From: an uncultured Dialister sp.
Lineage (GTDB): Bacteria > Bacillota > Negativicutes > Veillonellales > Dialisteraceae
Direction: 5' to 3'
DNA: 64,000 nucleotides
NCBI GenBank assembly: GCA_934178345.1
Contig: CAKPQG010000011.1
Span: 1-64,000 of the forward strand
The translations under genes and the position numbers were made by a program. Positions 1-9,073 of this stretch are shown in pieces; the stretch's first letter is position 1, and every line of letters begins with the position of its first letter. The notes beneath the pieces are model-generated. The model was not told the DNA's origin, made no database searches, and saw only the letters and a list, made by a program, of their open reading frames with translations.

Positions 1-27
1 TTTTTCCAGAAGAAATCGAAAATATCC

Positions 28-56
28 TTGACATTCCCCTAGGTGAATGCTATTCT
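28..56 (+). promoter_or_regulatory. sigma-A-type promoter of the hrcA operon
   Basis: TTGACA at 28-33 and TATTCT at 51-56 are separated by exactly 17 bases. The promoter lies just upstream of the CIRCE operator, so transcription would start inside or just before it, which is the usual arrangement for HrcA repression. Confidence 0.85.
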
Positions 57-67
57 AATATCGTAAG

Positions 68-94
68 TTAGCACTCGGAGATAATGAGTGCTAA
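68..94 (+). promoter_or_regulatory. CIRCE operator
   Basis: TTAGCACTC, nine bases, GAGTGCTAA: a perfect match to the HrcA-binding CIRCE inverted repeat. It sits between the promoter and hrcA, so the hrcA-grpE-dnaK-dnaJ cluster should be autoregulated by HrcA and induced by heat. Confidence 0.97.
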
Positions 95-112
95 TAAATT
101 CAGGTGATACAT

Positions 113-1174
113 ATGGCACGTAGAATCAATCAAGAAAGCACCGGACATGGTGTGAATGAACTGAATGAAAGAAAAAGGCGCGTCCTATGGGCGGTGGTGC
201 AGGACTATGCAGACACGGCCGAGCCGGTCGGTTCGCGCACGATCGCACGGAAGTATGACCTGGGCGTATCGAGCGCGACGATCCGAAATGAGATGCAGGA
301 CTTAGAGGATGAGGGCTACCTTGAGCAGCCACATACCTCCGCGGGTCGCATCCCTTCGATCAAAGGATACCGTTTCTATGTGGACTGGCTGATGCAGCCC
401 GCTCCGGTTTCTTCGGAAGAGGAGCACATGATCGACCACATGCTGATGGATCATGTGAACCGTCAGGAAGAAATCTTCCGGAACATGGCGAAAGCCGTCG
501 CGGTGCTGACGCATACGCTCTCCGTCGCGGCTTCTGCGGGACAGAAGAAGAAATTCAACTATGTCCGTTTCCTTCCACTTGATGGCAGGCGGGCGATCCT
601 CCTTGTCGTGACGGATCAGGGCGATGTGTCGAATGCGGTGGTGGACATTCCGAAAGGCTCCTCCTTCGATGAGATGCAGCTCCTCGCGGATAAGCTGAAT
701 CATTTCCTGCATGGCAGGGAGATCGACCATACGGACGAAGAGATGATCCTCTCCTTCCAGAGAGAGGTAGAGAAGGATCTGACACCGTATCTGTCGGTTT
801 TCCAAGCACTGCAGAAAGCGGTGAGCCCGCAGAAAGAGGTCTACGCCGGCGGGGCTTCGCAGCTGATCGAGCAGCCGGAGTTTAAAAATGTAGAAAAGAT
901 GCAGGATATACTGAATCTCTTAGAGCAGAGAGACATGCTCGAAAGCATGCTTCTTTCCTCTTCCGATCAGCCTATCGCCGTGCATATCGGGACAGAGAAT
1001 CCGATGAAGTCGCTCTCGGATCTGTCCGTTGTCAGAGCGCAGTTTACCTCCGGCGGCCGGGTCATCGGCTCCGTGGCTGTCTTAGGACCGACACGGATGC
1101 AGTACAGCCGCATCGTCGGCATGATGCGCTTCATGCAGCAGCGACTGGATCTGTTATTAAAAGGGAAAACATAG
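113..1174 (+). CDS. hrcA: heat-inducible transcription repressor HrcA
   Basis: HrcA binds CIRCE elements and represses chaperone operons until unfolded protein titrates GroEL away. The 353-residue product has an N-terminal winged helix (about residues 15-85, including the VSSATIRNEM recognition segment and the TSAGRIPS wing) followed by the GAF-like HrcA domain. I place the start at ATG 113 because AGGTGA at 102-107 gives a good ribosome-binding site at 5 bases. An upstream in-frame GTG at 104 lies inside that site and is unlikely to be the start. It is the first gene of the operon, directly behind a promoter and CIRCE, and is followed 11 bases later by grpE. Confidence 0.96.
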   Translation: MARRINQESTGHGVNELNERKRRVLWAVVQDYADTAEPVGSRTIARKYDLGVSSATIRNEMQDLEDEGYLEQPHTSAGRIPSIKGYRFYVDWLMQPAPVSSEEEHMIDHMLMDHVNRQEEIFRNMAKAVAVLTHTLSVAASAGQKKKFNYVRFLPLDGRRAILLVVTDQGDVSNAVVDIPKGSSFDEMQLLADKLNHFLHGREIDHTDEEMILSFQREVEKDLTPYLSVFQALQKAVSPQKEVYAGGASQLIEQPEFKNVEKMQDILNLLEQRDMLESMLLSSSDQPIAVHIGTENPMKSLSDLSVVRAQFTSGGRVIGSVAVLGPTRMQYSRIVGMMRFMQQRLDLLLKGKT

Positions 1175-1185
1175 GAGGCTCCTGG

Positions 1186-1776
1186 ATGAAAGAAGAGAAA
1201 AAGAAAGTCGACGTCGAAGAACCGATGAAAGAAACCGAAGCCAAAGAAGAAAAGAAACCGTCTCCCGTAGATGACCTGATGGATCAGCTGGGAGAGGCGA
1301 AGAAAGCGGCAGAAGAAGCCAAGAGCAAGGCGGAAGCAGCAGAGTCCAAGCTGGCTACGGCTCTTTCCCAGTATGTCAGACTGCAGGCGGATTTTGATAA
1401 TTTCCGCCGCCGCACCAGAGAAGCGGAAGCGAAAGCTGCGGATACCCATACCGCAGAGACGCTGAAAGCATTCCTGCCGGTGCTGGATAATTTCGAGCTG
1501 GCGCTTGCCCATATGAAAAAAGATGAAGGCGGCGCGGCGTATGTACAGGGCTTCGAGCTCCTGCAGAAACAGTTCGTCAAGATCATGGAAGGCTTCGGCG
1601 TGAAGGAAATCGAAGCGCTGGGGAAACCTTTTGACCCGCATTTCCATGAAGCTGTCATGATGATTCCCGCTGATGACAAGGACGATGAAACCGTCGCCAT
1701 GGTCTTCCAAAAGGGATACATGTACAAAGACAGCGTACTCCGCGTAGCGAAGGTGCAGGTCGTACATAACGGCTAA
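1186..1776 (+). CDS. grpE: nucleotide exchange factor GrpE
   Basis: GrpE releases ADP from DnaK and so resets the chaperone cycle in the cytosol. The 196-residue protein has an acidic and lysine-rich N-terminus, a long coiled coil (about residues 25-85, with LQADFDNFRRR, the usual GrpE helix signature), and the C-terminal beta domain ending in the family-typical GYMYKDSVLRVAKVQV segment. AGGAGG lies 8 bases before ATG 1186. The gene follows hrcA by 11 bases and precedes dnaK by 90 bases, so it is probably co-transcribed with both. Length is normal for the family. Confidence 0.96.
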   Translation: MKEEKKKVDVEEPMKETEAKEEKKPSPVDDLMDQLGEAKKAAEEAKSKAEAAESKLATALSQYVRLQADFDNFRRRTREAEAKAADTHTAETLKAFLPVLDNFELALAHMKKDEGGAAYVQGFELLQKQFVKIMEGFGVKEIEALGKPFDPHFHEAVMMIPADDKDDETVAMVFQKGYMYKDSVLRVAKVQVVHNG

Positions 1777-1866
1777 TCAATGGGACGCTTTGCGATTCCA
1801 TTTCTCTATATAGCATTTTGTGAGTACAAATAGTAAGTACAAATAGAAAGAAAGGGGACATTTCAA

Positions 1867-3741
1867 ATGTCAAAAGTTATTGGTATCGATCTGGGGACTA
1901 CAAACTCTGTTGTTGCCGTCATGGAAGGCGGCGAGCCTGTCGTCATTCCGAATGCGGAAGGTTCTCGTCTGACCCCGTCTGTCGTCGGCTTCTCCAAGAC
2001 CGGTGAACGCCTCGTCGGCCAGCTGGCAAAACGCCAGGCGGTATCGAACCCGCATCGCACCATCGTTTCCATCAAACGTCACATGGGCAGCGACTACAAA
2101 GTCACCATCGATGACAAATCCTATACCCCGCAGGAAATCTCCGCGATGATCCTGCAGAAGCTGAAAGTCGATGCAGAAGCCTATCTCGGCGAAAAAGTCA
2201 CCGATGCGGTCATTACCTGCCCGGCTTATTTCACCGATGCACAGCGTCAGGCGACCAAGGATGCCGGCAAGATCGCAGGGCTGAATGTCCTTCGTATCAT
2301 CAACGAACCGACAGCATCCTCTCTGGCTTACGGCCTCGATAAGATCAAAGACGGCAAAGAACATCGCTTCCTCGTCTACGATCTCGGCGGCGGCACCTTT
2401 GATGTATCCATCCTGAACCTCGCTGACGGTGTCTTTGAAGTCGAAGCATCGAACGGCAACGGCCATCTCGGCGGCGATGATTTCGATGCCCGCGTCATGG
2501 ACTGGATCGCTGAAAAATTCAAAGCACAGAACGGTTTCGAACTGAAACGTGACCCGATGACGAATCAGAGACTGAAGGAAGCCGGCGAAAAAGCGAAGAT
2601 CGAGCTGTCCTCCGTCATGAGCACAGATATCAACCTGCCATTCATCACCATCGACTCCAATGGCCAGCCGGTTCACTTCGATGCGACCCTGACCCGTGCA
2701 GAATTTGACAGAATCACCGAAGACCTCGTACAGGCGACGGTAGAACCGATCGACCTTGCGATGAAGGATGCAGGCCTTTCCGTCGGCGATATCGATAAAG
2801 TCCTTTTGGTCGGCGGTTCTTCCCGTATCCCGGCTGTCCAGACTCTCATCAAGAATAAATTTGGCAAAGAAGCATCCAAGGGCGTGAACCCGGATGAATC
2901 CGTCGCTGTCGGTGCTGCCATCCAGGCCGGCGTCCTCAAAGGCGAAGTCAAAGACGTCCTTCTCCTCGATGTTACTCCGCTGTCCCTCGGTATCGAAACT
3001 CTGGGCGGTGTCTTTACGACCATGATCAAGAGAAATACCACCATCCCGACCTCCAAGTCTCAGGTATTCTCCACCGCAGCAGATAACCAGCCGTCTGTAG
3101 ACATCCATGTCCTTCAGGGTGAACGTCCGATGGCAGCTGACAACAAGACCCTCGGCCGCTTCGAACTCTCCGACATCCCGCCGGCTCCACGGGGCGTACC
3201 GCAGATTCAGGTCACCTTCGACATCGATGCGAACGGCATCGTCCACGTTTCCGCAAAAGACCTCGGCACCGGCAAGGAACAGAAGATCGATATCACCTCT
3301 TCCACCGGCCTCTCTGATGAAGAAATCCAGAAGATGCAGGACGACGCAAAGGCGCATGAAGAAGAAGATAAGAAGCGTAAGGAAGGCATCGAAGCCAAGA
3401 ACAATGCAGAAGCGCTGATTTATCAGGCAGAAAAGACGGTCAAAGAACTCGGCGACAAAGCAGACGCTGCCAAGGTCAAAGAAGTCAATGACGCCATCGC
3501 TACTCTGAAAGAAAGCCTCAAAGGCGATGATACCGCGAAGATCAAAGCCGATGCGGAAGCACTCACCAAGCCGCTGCATGAACTCACAGAAAAACTGTAC
3601 CAGCAGGCACAGCAGGCGCAGGCACAGCAGCAGGCAGGCGCTCAGCAGGGCCCGCAGCAGGGACCTCAGGCAGGTGCCAAGAAAGCCGATGACAATGTAG
3701 TCGATGCTGATTACAAGGTCGTAGACGACGACAAGAAATAA
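1867..3741 (+). CDS. dnaK: molecular chaperone DnaK (Hsp70)
   Basis: DnaK is the ATP-dependent Hsp70 that binds exposed hydrophobic peptides together with DnaJ and GrpE. The 624-residue protein starts with the phosphate-1 motif GIDLGTTNS, has DLGGGTFDVS (phosphate 2) near residue 175, VLLVGGSSRIP in the ATPase domain, and the substrate-binding beta domain and helical lid from about residue 370. The tail is rich in Gln and Ala and ends in the conserved acidic DADYKVVDDDKK. A ribosome site (AAAGGGG) precedes ATG 1867. There is no second CIRCE in front of this gene, so expression should depend on the hrcA promoter or an unseen internal one. Confidence 0.97.
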   Translation: MSKVIGIDLGTTNSVVAVMEGGEPVVIPNAEGSRLTPSVVGFSKTGERLVGQLAKRQAVSNPHRTIVSIKRHMGSDYKVTIDDKSYTPQEISAMILQKLKVDAEAYLGEKVTDAVITCPAYFTDAQRQATKDAGKIAGLNVLRIINEPTASSLAYGLDKIKDGKEHRFLVYDLGGGTFDVSILNLADGVFEVEASNGNGHLGGDDFDARVMDWIAEKFKAQNGFELKRDPMTNQRLKEAGEKAKIELSSVMSTDINLPFITIDSNGQPVHFDATLTRAEFDRITEDLVQATVEPIDLAMKDAGLSVGDIDKVLLVGGSSRIPAVQTLIKNKFGKEASKGVNPDESVAVGAAIQAGVLKGEVKDVLLLDVTPLSLGIETLGGVFTTMIKRNTTIPTSKSQVFSTAADNQPSVDIHVLQGERPMAADNKTLGRFELSDIPPAPRGVPQIQVTFDIDANGIVHVSAKDLGTGKEQKIDITSSTGLSDEEIQKMQDDAKAHEEEDKKRKEGIEAKNNAEALIYQAEKTVKELGDKADAAKVKEVNDAIATLKESLKGDDTAKIKADAEALTKPLHELTEKLYQQAQQAQAQQQAGAQQGPQQGPQAGAKKADDNVVDADYKVVDDDKK

Positions 3742-3775
3742 TTGATTTCCTGCAAGGGGATCATCATAGAGAAAC

Positions 3776-3941
3776 TTAGGAAAACGCTGATTAAATCGCA
3801 GAATCAGATTTCATATGGATTTTTATCCATAGCTTCGTCATCATCTTCCTTAAATAGCTCGCTATTCGCGTCAGATGATTCCTCGCTCTGTATAAAAATC
3901 CAAGAATGAAATCTGACAACGATTTAATCAGTGTTTCCTTA
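3776..3941. repeat. MITE-like element, copy 1, between dnaK and dnaJ
   Basis: A roughly 166-bp palindromic element with ends reading TTAGGAAAACGCTGATTAAA at the left and the complement of AAGGAAACACTGATTAAATC at the right. Both ends are followed inward by a matching (A)TCTGA segment. It fills most of the 300-base gap between dnaK and dnaJ. Related copies lie at 16011-16066, 18425-18604, 18605-18752 and 34138-34192. It encodes nothing convincing and could fold into one long hairpin in the operon RNA. Confidence 0.75.
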
Positions 3942-4042
3942 GAAGGTTCTGAAGGTTCTACGGATTTCCTGAAAAGGGGAAGAGAGCGGAGCCTCCAGGA
4001 CCTTTTGAGGCGTTTCCCTAATTTCTTTGAGGATAGAAAAGA

Positions 4043-5215
4043 ATGGCAGACAGCAGAGATTACTATGACGTGCTGGGCGTCAATAAAAGCGCCACAGACG
4101 ATGAGATCAAGAAAGCATATCGCCGGCTGGCACGCAAGTACCATCCGGATCTGAATAAAGACAATCCAAAAGCCGCGGAAGAAAAATTCAAGGAAGTCAA
4201 TGAAGCCTACCACGTCCTCTCCGATGCGGACAAGAGAGCGCAGTACGACCAGCTCGGACACGATGCTTTCACGCAGGCGGCGAGCGGTGGCGGCGCGGGC
4301 TACGGTGGCTTCGGACAGGGAGGCTTTGGCGGTTTCGGCGGTCAGGGTGGCTTTGGCGGCTTCGACATGGGTGATATTTTCGACATGTTCACCGGCGGCG
4401 GACGCAGACGGAGCAATGGCCCGGAGCAGGGCGCTGACCTCCGCTATGATATGGAGATCACCCTTCGCGAAGCAGCGACTGGTATCAAGAAGAAATTCAC
4501 CGTACCGAAGAATGACACCTGTACCCACTGCCACGGCACCGGCGCCGAGCCAGGCTCCTCCATCGAGACCTGTCCCGACTGCCACGGCACCGGCCAGCAG
4601 CGCGTGGTGCGGAATGGTCCTTTCGGACAGATGGTGAATATCATCACCTGCCAGCACTGTCAGGGCAGCGGCAAGATCATCAAAAACAAATGCTCCGAAT
4701 GCCGCGGCACCGGCACGATCCGCGTGAAAAAGACCATCGAAGTGAATATCCCTGCCGGTGCTGATACCGGCGTGCGTATGCGCGTCTCCGGGGAAGGCGA
4801 ACCCGGCAAGCGCGGCGGCCCCAAGGGGGATCTCTACGTATACATCTACGTCAAAGACGATCCGGACTTCGAGCGTGACGGGGACGATCTCTACAAGAGC
4901 GTAGACATCACCTTCCCGGTCGCCGCTCTTGGGAGCACCATCAAGGTCAAGACCCTTGACAAAGAAGTCGAGCTCAAGATCCCCGCCGGCACGCAGAGCG
5001 GTACCCGCTTCCGCATCATCGGCGAAGGCATGCCGCACCTCCAGTCCAGCCGCAAGGGCAATCTGTACGTGGAAGTCAAAGTCACCGTACCGAAGCGCCT
5101 GAAGGAAGAGCAGAAGGAAGCTCTCCTGAACTACGCACACCTCATGGGCGAGGACTGCGCGCAGTATAAAGGAAAGAGCTCCTGGCTCGATAAGATCATT
5201 GATAAATTCAAATAA
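4043..5215 (+). CDS. dnaJ: chaperone DnaJ (Hsp40)
   Basis: DnaJ stimulates the DnaK ATPase and delivers clients to it. The 390-residue protein has a J domain (residues 5-70, with the HPD triad in KYHPDLNKDNP), a Gly/Phe-rich stretch (about 75-125), and four zinc-binding repeats CTHCHGTG, CPDCHGTG, CQHCQGSG and CSECRGTG. The C-terminal substrate-binding domains follow. It is a complete class A DnaJ. The start at ATG 4043 has a modest ribosome site (GAGGATAG). The gene is separated from dnaK by a MITE-like hairpin but is still in the same direction, followed by a terminator, so it is probably the last gene of the operon. Confidence 0.97.
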   Translation: MADSRDYYDVLGVNKSATDDEIKKAYRRLARKYHPDLNKDNPKAAEEKFKEVNEAYHVLSDADKRAQYDQLGHDAFTQAASGGGAGYGGFGQGGFGGFGGQGGFGGFDMGDIFDMFTGGGRRRSNGPEQGADLRYDMEITLREAATGIKKKFTVPKNDTCTHCHGTGAEPGSSIETCPDCHGTGQQRVVRNGPFGQMVNIITCQHCQGSGKIIKNKCSECRGTGTIRVKKTIEVNIPAGADTGVRMRVSGEGEPGKRGGPKGDLYVYIYVKDDPDFERDGDDLYKSVDITFPVAALGSTIKVKTLDKEVELKIPAGTQSGTRFRIIGEGMPHLQSSRKGNLYVEVKVTVPKRLKEEQKEALLNYAHLMGEDCAQYKGKSSWLDKIIDKFK

Positions 5216-5228
5216 GATGTTTAAGCAA

Positions 5229-5266
5229 GCGTCCCGTGAATGGATTCCATTCGCGGGGCGCTTTTT
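5229..5266 (+). terminator. Rho-independent terminator after dnaJ
   Basis: GCGTCCCGTGAATGG and CCATTCGCGGGGCGC (5229-5243 and 5247-5261) form a 15-bp stem with a three-base loop, followed by a run of five T. It closes the heat-shock operon. Confidence 0.9.
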
Positions 5267-5420
5267 CTTGTGGGGAAAACGGGCTTCTATCGTTTTTTTC
5301 GGATTATACCCATGGTACTTGTTCCTTTCCATTGTCTCTCCGTATGAATTTTTTGCACCATCGATGATAGCATGATACAATAGAATGTGAGTTTTTAGGA
5401 TAGTTTACAAGGAGCGCGTG

Positions 5421-6452
5421 ATGACGGATTTCCTACCTCATGTCTATGGACAGGGAAAAGTGAAGAAGGAGTGGAAGCGGCTTCTCGAGGAGAGGCGGCT
5501 GCCGCATACGCTGATCCTGTATGGTGATGAAGGTCTCGGGAAGACGACGGCTGCTTTTGACCTTGCGGGCGAGCTGACGGGGAAGTCGGGAAAGCTCTGG
5601 GAGGAGATCCGTCTCTGGCAGCGGGAGTCTTCCGGCAAGGAGCCGGTCGTGACCTTTGCGAATCATCAGGTCTGGTATCTTCGTCCGATGGGGATGGAGC
5701 TCAAGATCGAGCAGTTCCGCCTGTTTTTGGACGCGATGGCAACATTCGATGAGACGGTGCATGTGTGTATCATCGATGAGGCGCAGACGATGATGGATCC
5801 GGTGGCAAATTCGCTCTTGAAGACCCTGGAGGAGCCGGAAGGAAATATCCATTTCATCCTCATCACGCATGATCTTCACGCGCTGCTTCCGACCATCATT
5901 TCGCGCGGCGAGCGGTTTGCCTTCCTGCCTCTTTCGGAAGGGGAGTATCTTTCGCTCATGGCTTCGGCTCCGAAGAAGTATCATTTCCCGAAGGGAATGG
6001 ATGCGAAGGTGCTCTTCCAGCTTTCGGAAGGAAATCCGGGGATCACGCTGGAGGTTTGTGATGAAAAGGGAGAGGCAGAGCCGCAGTCAGCGATGGATTT
6101 CTGGAATATCCTGACGCATGATGCGATGCCTTTTGCGACGCTCTCCGCCAAGGAGCTGGGGGAGAGGAAGGATTTCCTGCGGCGGCTTCGCTGGATCCGT
6201 CTGGTGGGGCGCGATATCATGGTGATCGCAGAGACAGGGGATGCTTCTCTTTCCCGCTGCGGAGCGGTCGCGGGACGCGAGGCTTCTCTTGCTTCTTTCT
6301 GGGACCGTGGTCGGGGCGAGGAAGCGATGGGCGTGCTGCAGACGGCAGAAACGGCGGTTTCCCGATATATCAACAGTAAAAATGTATGGGATTATATTCT
6401 CATCAGTTTGGAACGTATACAGAAAGGCAGCCAGAAATGGAGCAGATCGTAG
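5421..6452 (+). CDS. holB: DNA polymerase III delta' subunit-like clamp-loader protein
   Basis: This is an AAA+ clamp-loader subunit of the delta'/HolB type, which helps load the beta clamp on DNA. The 343-residue protein begins with the typical DFLPHVYGQ segment, then has a P-loop GDEGLGKTT (about residues 35-43), IDEAQTM and the SLLKTLEEPEG segment characteristic of delta'. I see no four-cysteine zinc module in the usual place. ATG 5421 is preferred over the adjacent GTG 5418 because AAGGAGCG lies 5-7 bases ahead. The next gene starts 16 bases before this one ends, so the two are translationally coupled. Placement next to a RicT-like gene is the common Firmicutes order. Confidence 0.88.
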   Translation: MTDFLPHVYGQGKVKKEWKRLLEERRLPHTLILYGDEGLGKTTAAFDLAGELTGKSGKLWEEIRLWQRESSGKEPVVTFANHQVWYLRPMGMELKIEQFRLFLDAMATFDETVHVCIIDEAQTMMDPVANSLLKTLEEPEGNIHFILITHDLHALLPTIISRGERFAFLPLSEGEYLSLMASAPKKYHFPKGMDAKVLFQLSEGNPGITLEVCDEKGEAEPQSAMDFWNILTHDAMPFATLSAKELGERKDFLRRLRWIRLVGRDIMVIAETGDASLSRCGAVAGREASLASFWDRGRGEEAMGVLQTAETAVSRYINSKNVWDYILISLERIQKGSQKWSRS

Positions 6453-7276
6453 GTGTCCGGTTCAAGCCGGCAGGGAAAATATATTATTTCGATGGCAATG
6501 GCCTGGAGCTTCACTTGGATGATGGGGTCATTGTGGAGACGTCGCGCGGGCTGGAGTATGGCTATGTAGTGACGATGCCGACTGAGGCGGAGAAGGATGA
6601 GGAGAATCCGATGAAGCCGGTCATCCGCAGGGCGACGATCAAGGATATGGCGCAGCTGGAGCGGAATAAGGCGAGGGAGAAATCGGCTTTCGATATCTGC
6701 CTCCAGAAAATCGAGAAGTTCAAGGTGCCGATGAAGCTCTTGCGGGCAGAGTATACGTTTGATAGAAATAAGATCGTTTTCTTCTTCACCTCGGATGGGC
6801 GTGTCGATTTCAGAGAGCTGGTGAAGGAGCTGGCGGCGGTCTTTCATACGCGCATCGAGCTTCGCCAGGTGGGCGTGCGTGATGAGGCGAAGCAGGTCTC
6901 GGGGATCGGCTCGTGCGGACGGCCGCTGTGCTGTGCGACATTCCTCGGAGATTTCGCTCCTGTGTCGATCAAGATGGCGAAGAATCAGGGACTGTCTCTG
7001 AATCCGACGAAGATTTCCGGTGTCTGCGGGCGTCTTATGTGCTGTCTGCGCTATGAAAATGACCAGTACACGGGGGATAACAGCCGCAGGAAGAAGTGCT
7101 GTGCGATGCAGCAGAAGGGAAAACAGTTCCGCGTCGGCATGAAGGTCATCACGGATGAAGGCATGGGGCAGGTGCTGTATGTGAATGCACAGAAGCATAC
7201 GGTCAAGGTGCAGCTCGATGGACAGAAGACGAAGACGCTTTCCTGGGACGCAGTAGAGCAGGTGGAAAATGACTGA
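6437..7276 (+). CDS. RicT/YaaT-like PSP1-domain protein
   Basis: A 279-residue PSP1-domain protein. The closest characterised relative is RicT (YaaT) of Bacillus, part of the Ric (RicAFT) complex that affects RNase Y and mRNA processing. The PSP1 domain occupies about residues 60-150. Cysteines in GSCGRPLCCATFLG, CGRLMCC and KKCCAMQ match the conserved cysteines proposed to bind iron-sulfur clusters. ATG 6437 is chosen; a longer in-frame start at 6386 would lie well inside the preceding gene and has no ribosome site. The gene overlaps holB by 16 bases and the methylase gene by 8, so the three form a tight operon. The specific role in this organism is inferred from family only. Confidence 0.85.
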   Translation: MEQIVGVRFKPAGKIYYFDGNGLELHLDDGVIVETSRGLEYGYVVTMPTEAEKDEENPMKPVIRRATIKDMAQLERNKAREKSAFDICLQKIEKFKVPMKLLRAEYTFDRNKIVFFFTSDGRVDFRELVKELAAVFHTRIELRQVGVRDEAKQVSGIGSCGRPLCCATFLGDFAPVSIKMAKNQGLSLNPTKISGVCGRLMCCLRYENDQYTGDNSRRKKCCAMQQKGKQFRVGMKVITDEGMGQVLYVNAQKHTVKVQLDGQKTKTLSWDAVEQVEND

Positions 7277-8006
7277 GTGGACGCTGAAAGATGGTGAGCG
7301 GCTCGATGATCTGGTGCGGGATGGCATGCGTCTCATCCAGCGGCCGGATCAGTTCTGCTTCTCGGTGGACTCCGTACTGCTCGCGCACTATGTGAAGCCG
7401 AAGGCGAAGGATCGCATCGCAGACCTCGGGACGGGGACAGGCGTCATCTCTCTCCTCGTTTCGGCGCTGGGGGGAAGGGATATCACCGCCTTTGAGGTGA
7501 ATCCCGTTATGGCAGATCTCGCGCGCCGCAACATAGCGGGGAATGGGAAAGAGGACCGGATCCATGTGGTCGAGTGCGATTACCGGAAGGTGAATGAAAG
7601 GTTTCCTTCCGGCTCTTTTTCTTTGGTGCTCGCAAATCCCCCGTATCGCGAAATGGGGACGGGCAAGATGAGCGTGCTGGAAGGTGTCGCCAGTGCGAGC
7701 TATGAGGTGAATGCATCGCTCACAGACGTTTTCAAGACGGCGCAGTACCTTTTGAAATACGGCGGCCGTCTCGCGATGGTGCATCGCGCTGACCGCACAG
7801 CCGATCTCATAGCCATCGGACGGATGTACCGCATGGAGCCGAAGCGCATGCGTTTCATCTATGCCCGGAAAGGCCATACCGCAGTGCGTGTCCTGATCGA
7901 GTGGAAGTATGGGGGAAATCCGGAGCTCACCGTAGAGCCGCCGCTCCTCCTGCATAACCGAGACGGATCGTATACGGAAGAAGTGCTGGAAATATATGGG
8001 AAATGA
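7269..8006 (+). CDS. TrmN6-like tRNA1(Val) A37 N6-adenine methyltransferase
   Basis: A class I SAM-dependent methyltransferase of 245 residues with motif I DLGTGTGVISLL (about residues 55-66) and the amino-methyltransferase motif NPPY (about 124-127), followed by GTGK. The N-terminal RLIQRPDQFCFSVDSVLLA segment is typical of the TrmN6/YfiC group, which methylates adenine 37 of tRNA-Val. It overlaps the preceding RicT-like gene by 8 bases. Many Firmicutes place such a gene directly ahead of rsmI, as here. The exact substrate cannot be read from sequence. Confidence 0.85.
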   Translation: MTEWTLKDGERLDDLVRDGMRLIQRPDQFCFSVDSVLLAHYVKPKAKDRIADLGTGTGVISLLVSALGGRDITAFEVNPVMADLARRNIAGNGKEDRIHVVECDYRKVNERFPSGSFSLVLANPPYREMGTGKMSVLEGVASASYEVNASLTDVFKTAQYLLKYGGRLAMVHRADRTADLIAIGRMYRMEPKRMRFIYARKGHTAVRVLIEWKYGGNPELTVEPPLLLHNRDGSYTEEVLEIYGK

Positions 8007-8009
8007 ATG

Positions 8010-8199
8010 AGGGTTCAGGGTTCAGGTTGATGGGTTCAAGGTTGTGGTGGCAGCTTCGCTGCAAAATATATTATATTTGCGGCGGAGCCGCCACTACAAT
8101 TTCTAATTTCACATTTTTAATTCGTGCAAAGCTTTCATCCAGAATCAGTGGGCGAGCCGCCCCACGGGCTAACCCTGAACCCTGAACCTTGAACCTTTC
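8010..8199. repeat. intergenic heptamer/palindrome mosaic
   Basis: The gap between the methylase gene and rsmI holds GGTTCAG-type heptamers on the left (about 8012-8040) and the reverse-complement series AACCCTGAACCCTGAACC on the right (about 8170-8199). Between them are small GC-rich palindromes (GCAGCTTCGCTGC, GGCGGAGCCGCC). No gene is supported here. Confidence 0.75.
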
Positions 8200-8227
8200 T
8201 CCCATTTCTACTGAAAGGAGCCATTCC

Positions 8228-9073
8228 ATGAGTGAAATCAATCCCGGCACCCTGTACCTGGTGCCGACACCGATCGGAAATCTGGAGGATATCACCGAAA
8301 GAGCGGTGGAGGTCCTGAAACAGGCGGACATCATCGCAGCGGAGGATACCCGTCATACCCGGATCCTGCTGGATCATCTGGGCATTGCGGGACGCGTCGT
8401 ATCCTACCATGAACATAATAAAAAAGAAGCAGGGCCGAAACTCATCGAAAAACTGCTTGAGGGGCAGTCGGTCGCGCAGGTGAGTGATGCCGGGATGCCG
8501 GTTATCTCTGACCCCGGGGCAGATCTGGTGCGTCTGGCACTTGCGGAAAATCTCCCCATCGTGCCGCTCCCGGGACCGAATGCCGCACTGACAGCGCTTG
8601 TGGCATCGGGCCTTGACGCCAGACAGTTTGCCTTCATCGGATTCCTGCCGAAAATCACCGCGAAGCAGAAGAAGCTCCTGATGGACATGAGCCGCGTGCC
8701 GGTGACGCTCATTTTCTATGAAGCGCCGCATCGCTTGAAGGAAACGCTGGATACGTTCATCAAGTATCTCGGAGACAGACAGGCCGTGACCGCGAGAGAG
8801 CTTACGAAGAAATTCGAAACCTTCCGACGGGGGACGCTGAAGGAGCTCCGCGCCGAGCTGGATGAAAATGACCCCAGAGGGGAATATGTCATCCTCGTCG
8901 AAGGCTGGAATGAAGAGATGGCAGAAGGAGAAGAGGAAGAGGTTTCCTGGCAGGAAGAAGCTCTGGAGCTGGCAAAGACACTTCCGCAGAAAGAAGCGGC
9001 GAGAAAGATCGCGGCGAAGTTTCATATGGGACGGAGAGAAGTATATCAGTACTTGCTCAGAAATGGTGACTAG
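8228..9073 (+). CDS. rsmI: 16S rRNA (cytidine1402-2'-O)-methyltransferase RsmI
   Basis: RsmI methylates the ribose of C1402 in 16S rRNA near the decoding centre. The 281-residue protein has the tetrapyrrole-methylase fold with LYLVPTPIGNLEDIT at the N-terminus, AAEDTRHTR, VSDAGMPVISDPG and PLPGPNA, all family signatures. ATG 8228 has AAAGGAG 7 bases ahead; an in-frame ATG at 8189 falls within intergenic repeat and is rejected. The last codons read GGT GAC TAG, and that GACTAG is the first unit of a CTAGTGA heptamer array running into the gap. Confidence 0.95.
   Translation: MSEINPGTLYLVPTPIGNLEDITERAVEVLKQADIIAAEDTRHTRILLDHLGIAGRVVSYHEHNKKEAGPKLIEKLLEGQSVAQVSDAGMPVISDPGADLVRLALAENLPIVPLPGPNAALTALVASGLDARQFAFIGFLPKITAKQKKLLMDMSRVPVTLIFYEAPHRLKETLDTFIKYLGDRQAVTARELTKKFETFRRGTLKELRAELDENDPRGEYVILVEGWNEEMAEGEEEEVSWQEEALELAKTLPQKEAARKIAAKFHMGRREVYQYLLRNGD

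Noticed and set aside
1870..3579. Long open frame (569 codons) antisense to dnaK
   Set aside because: It mirrors the codon bias of dnaK, has no ribosome site or family features, and dnaK is certain.
3791..5380. 529-codon frame antisense to dnaJ
   Set aside because: A shadow of dnaJ plus MITE sequence; no recognisable domain.
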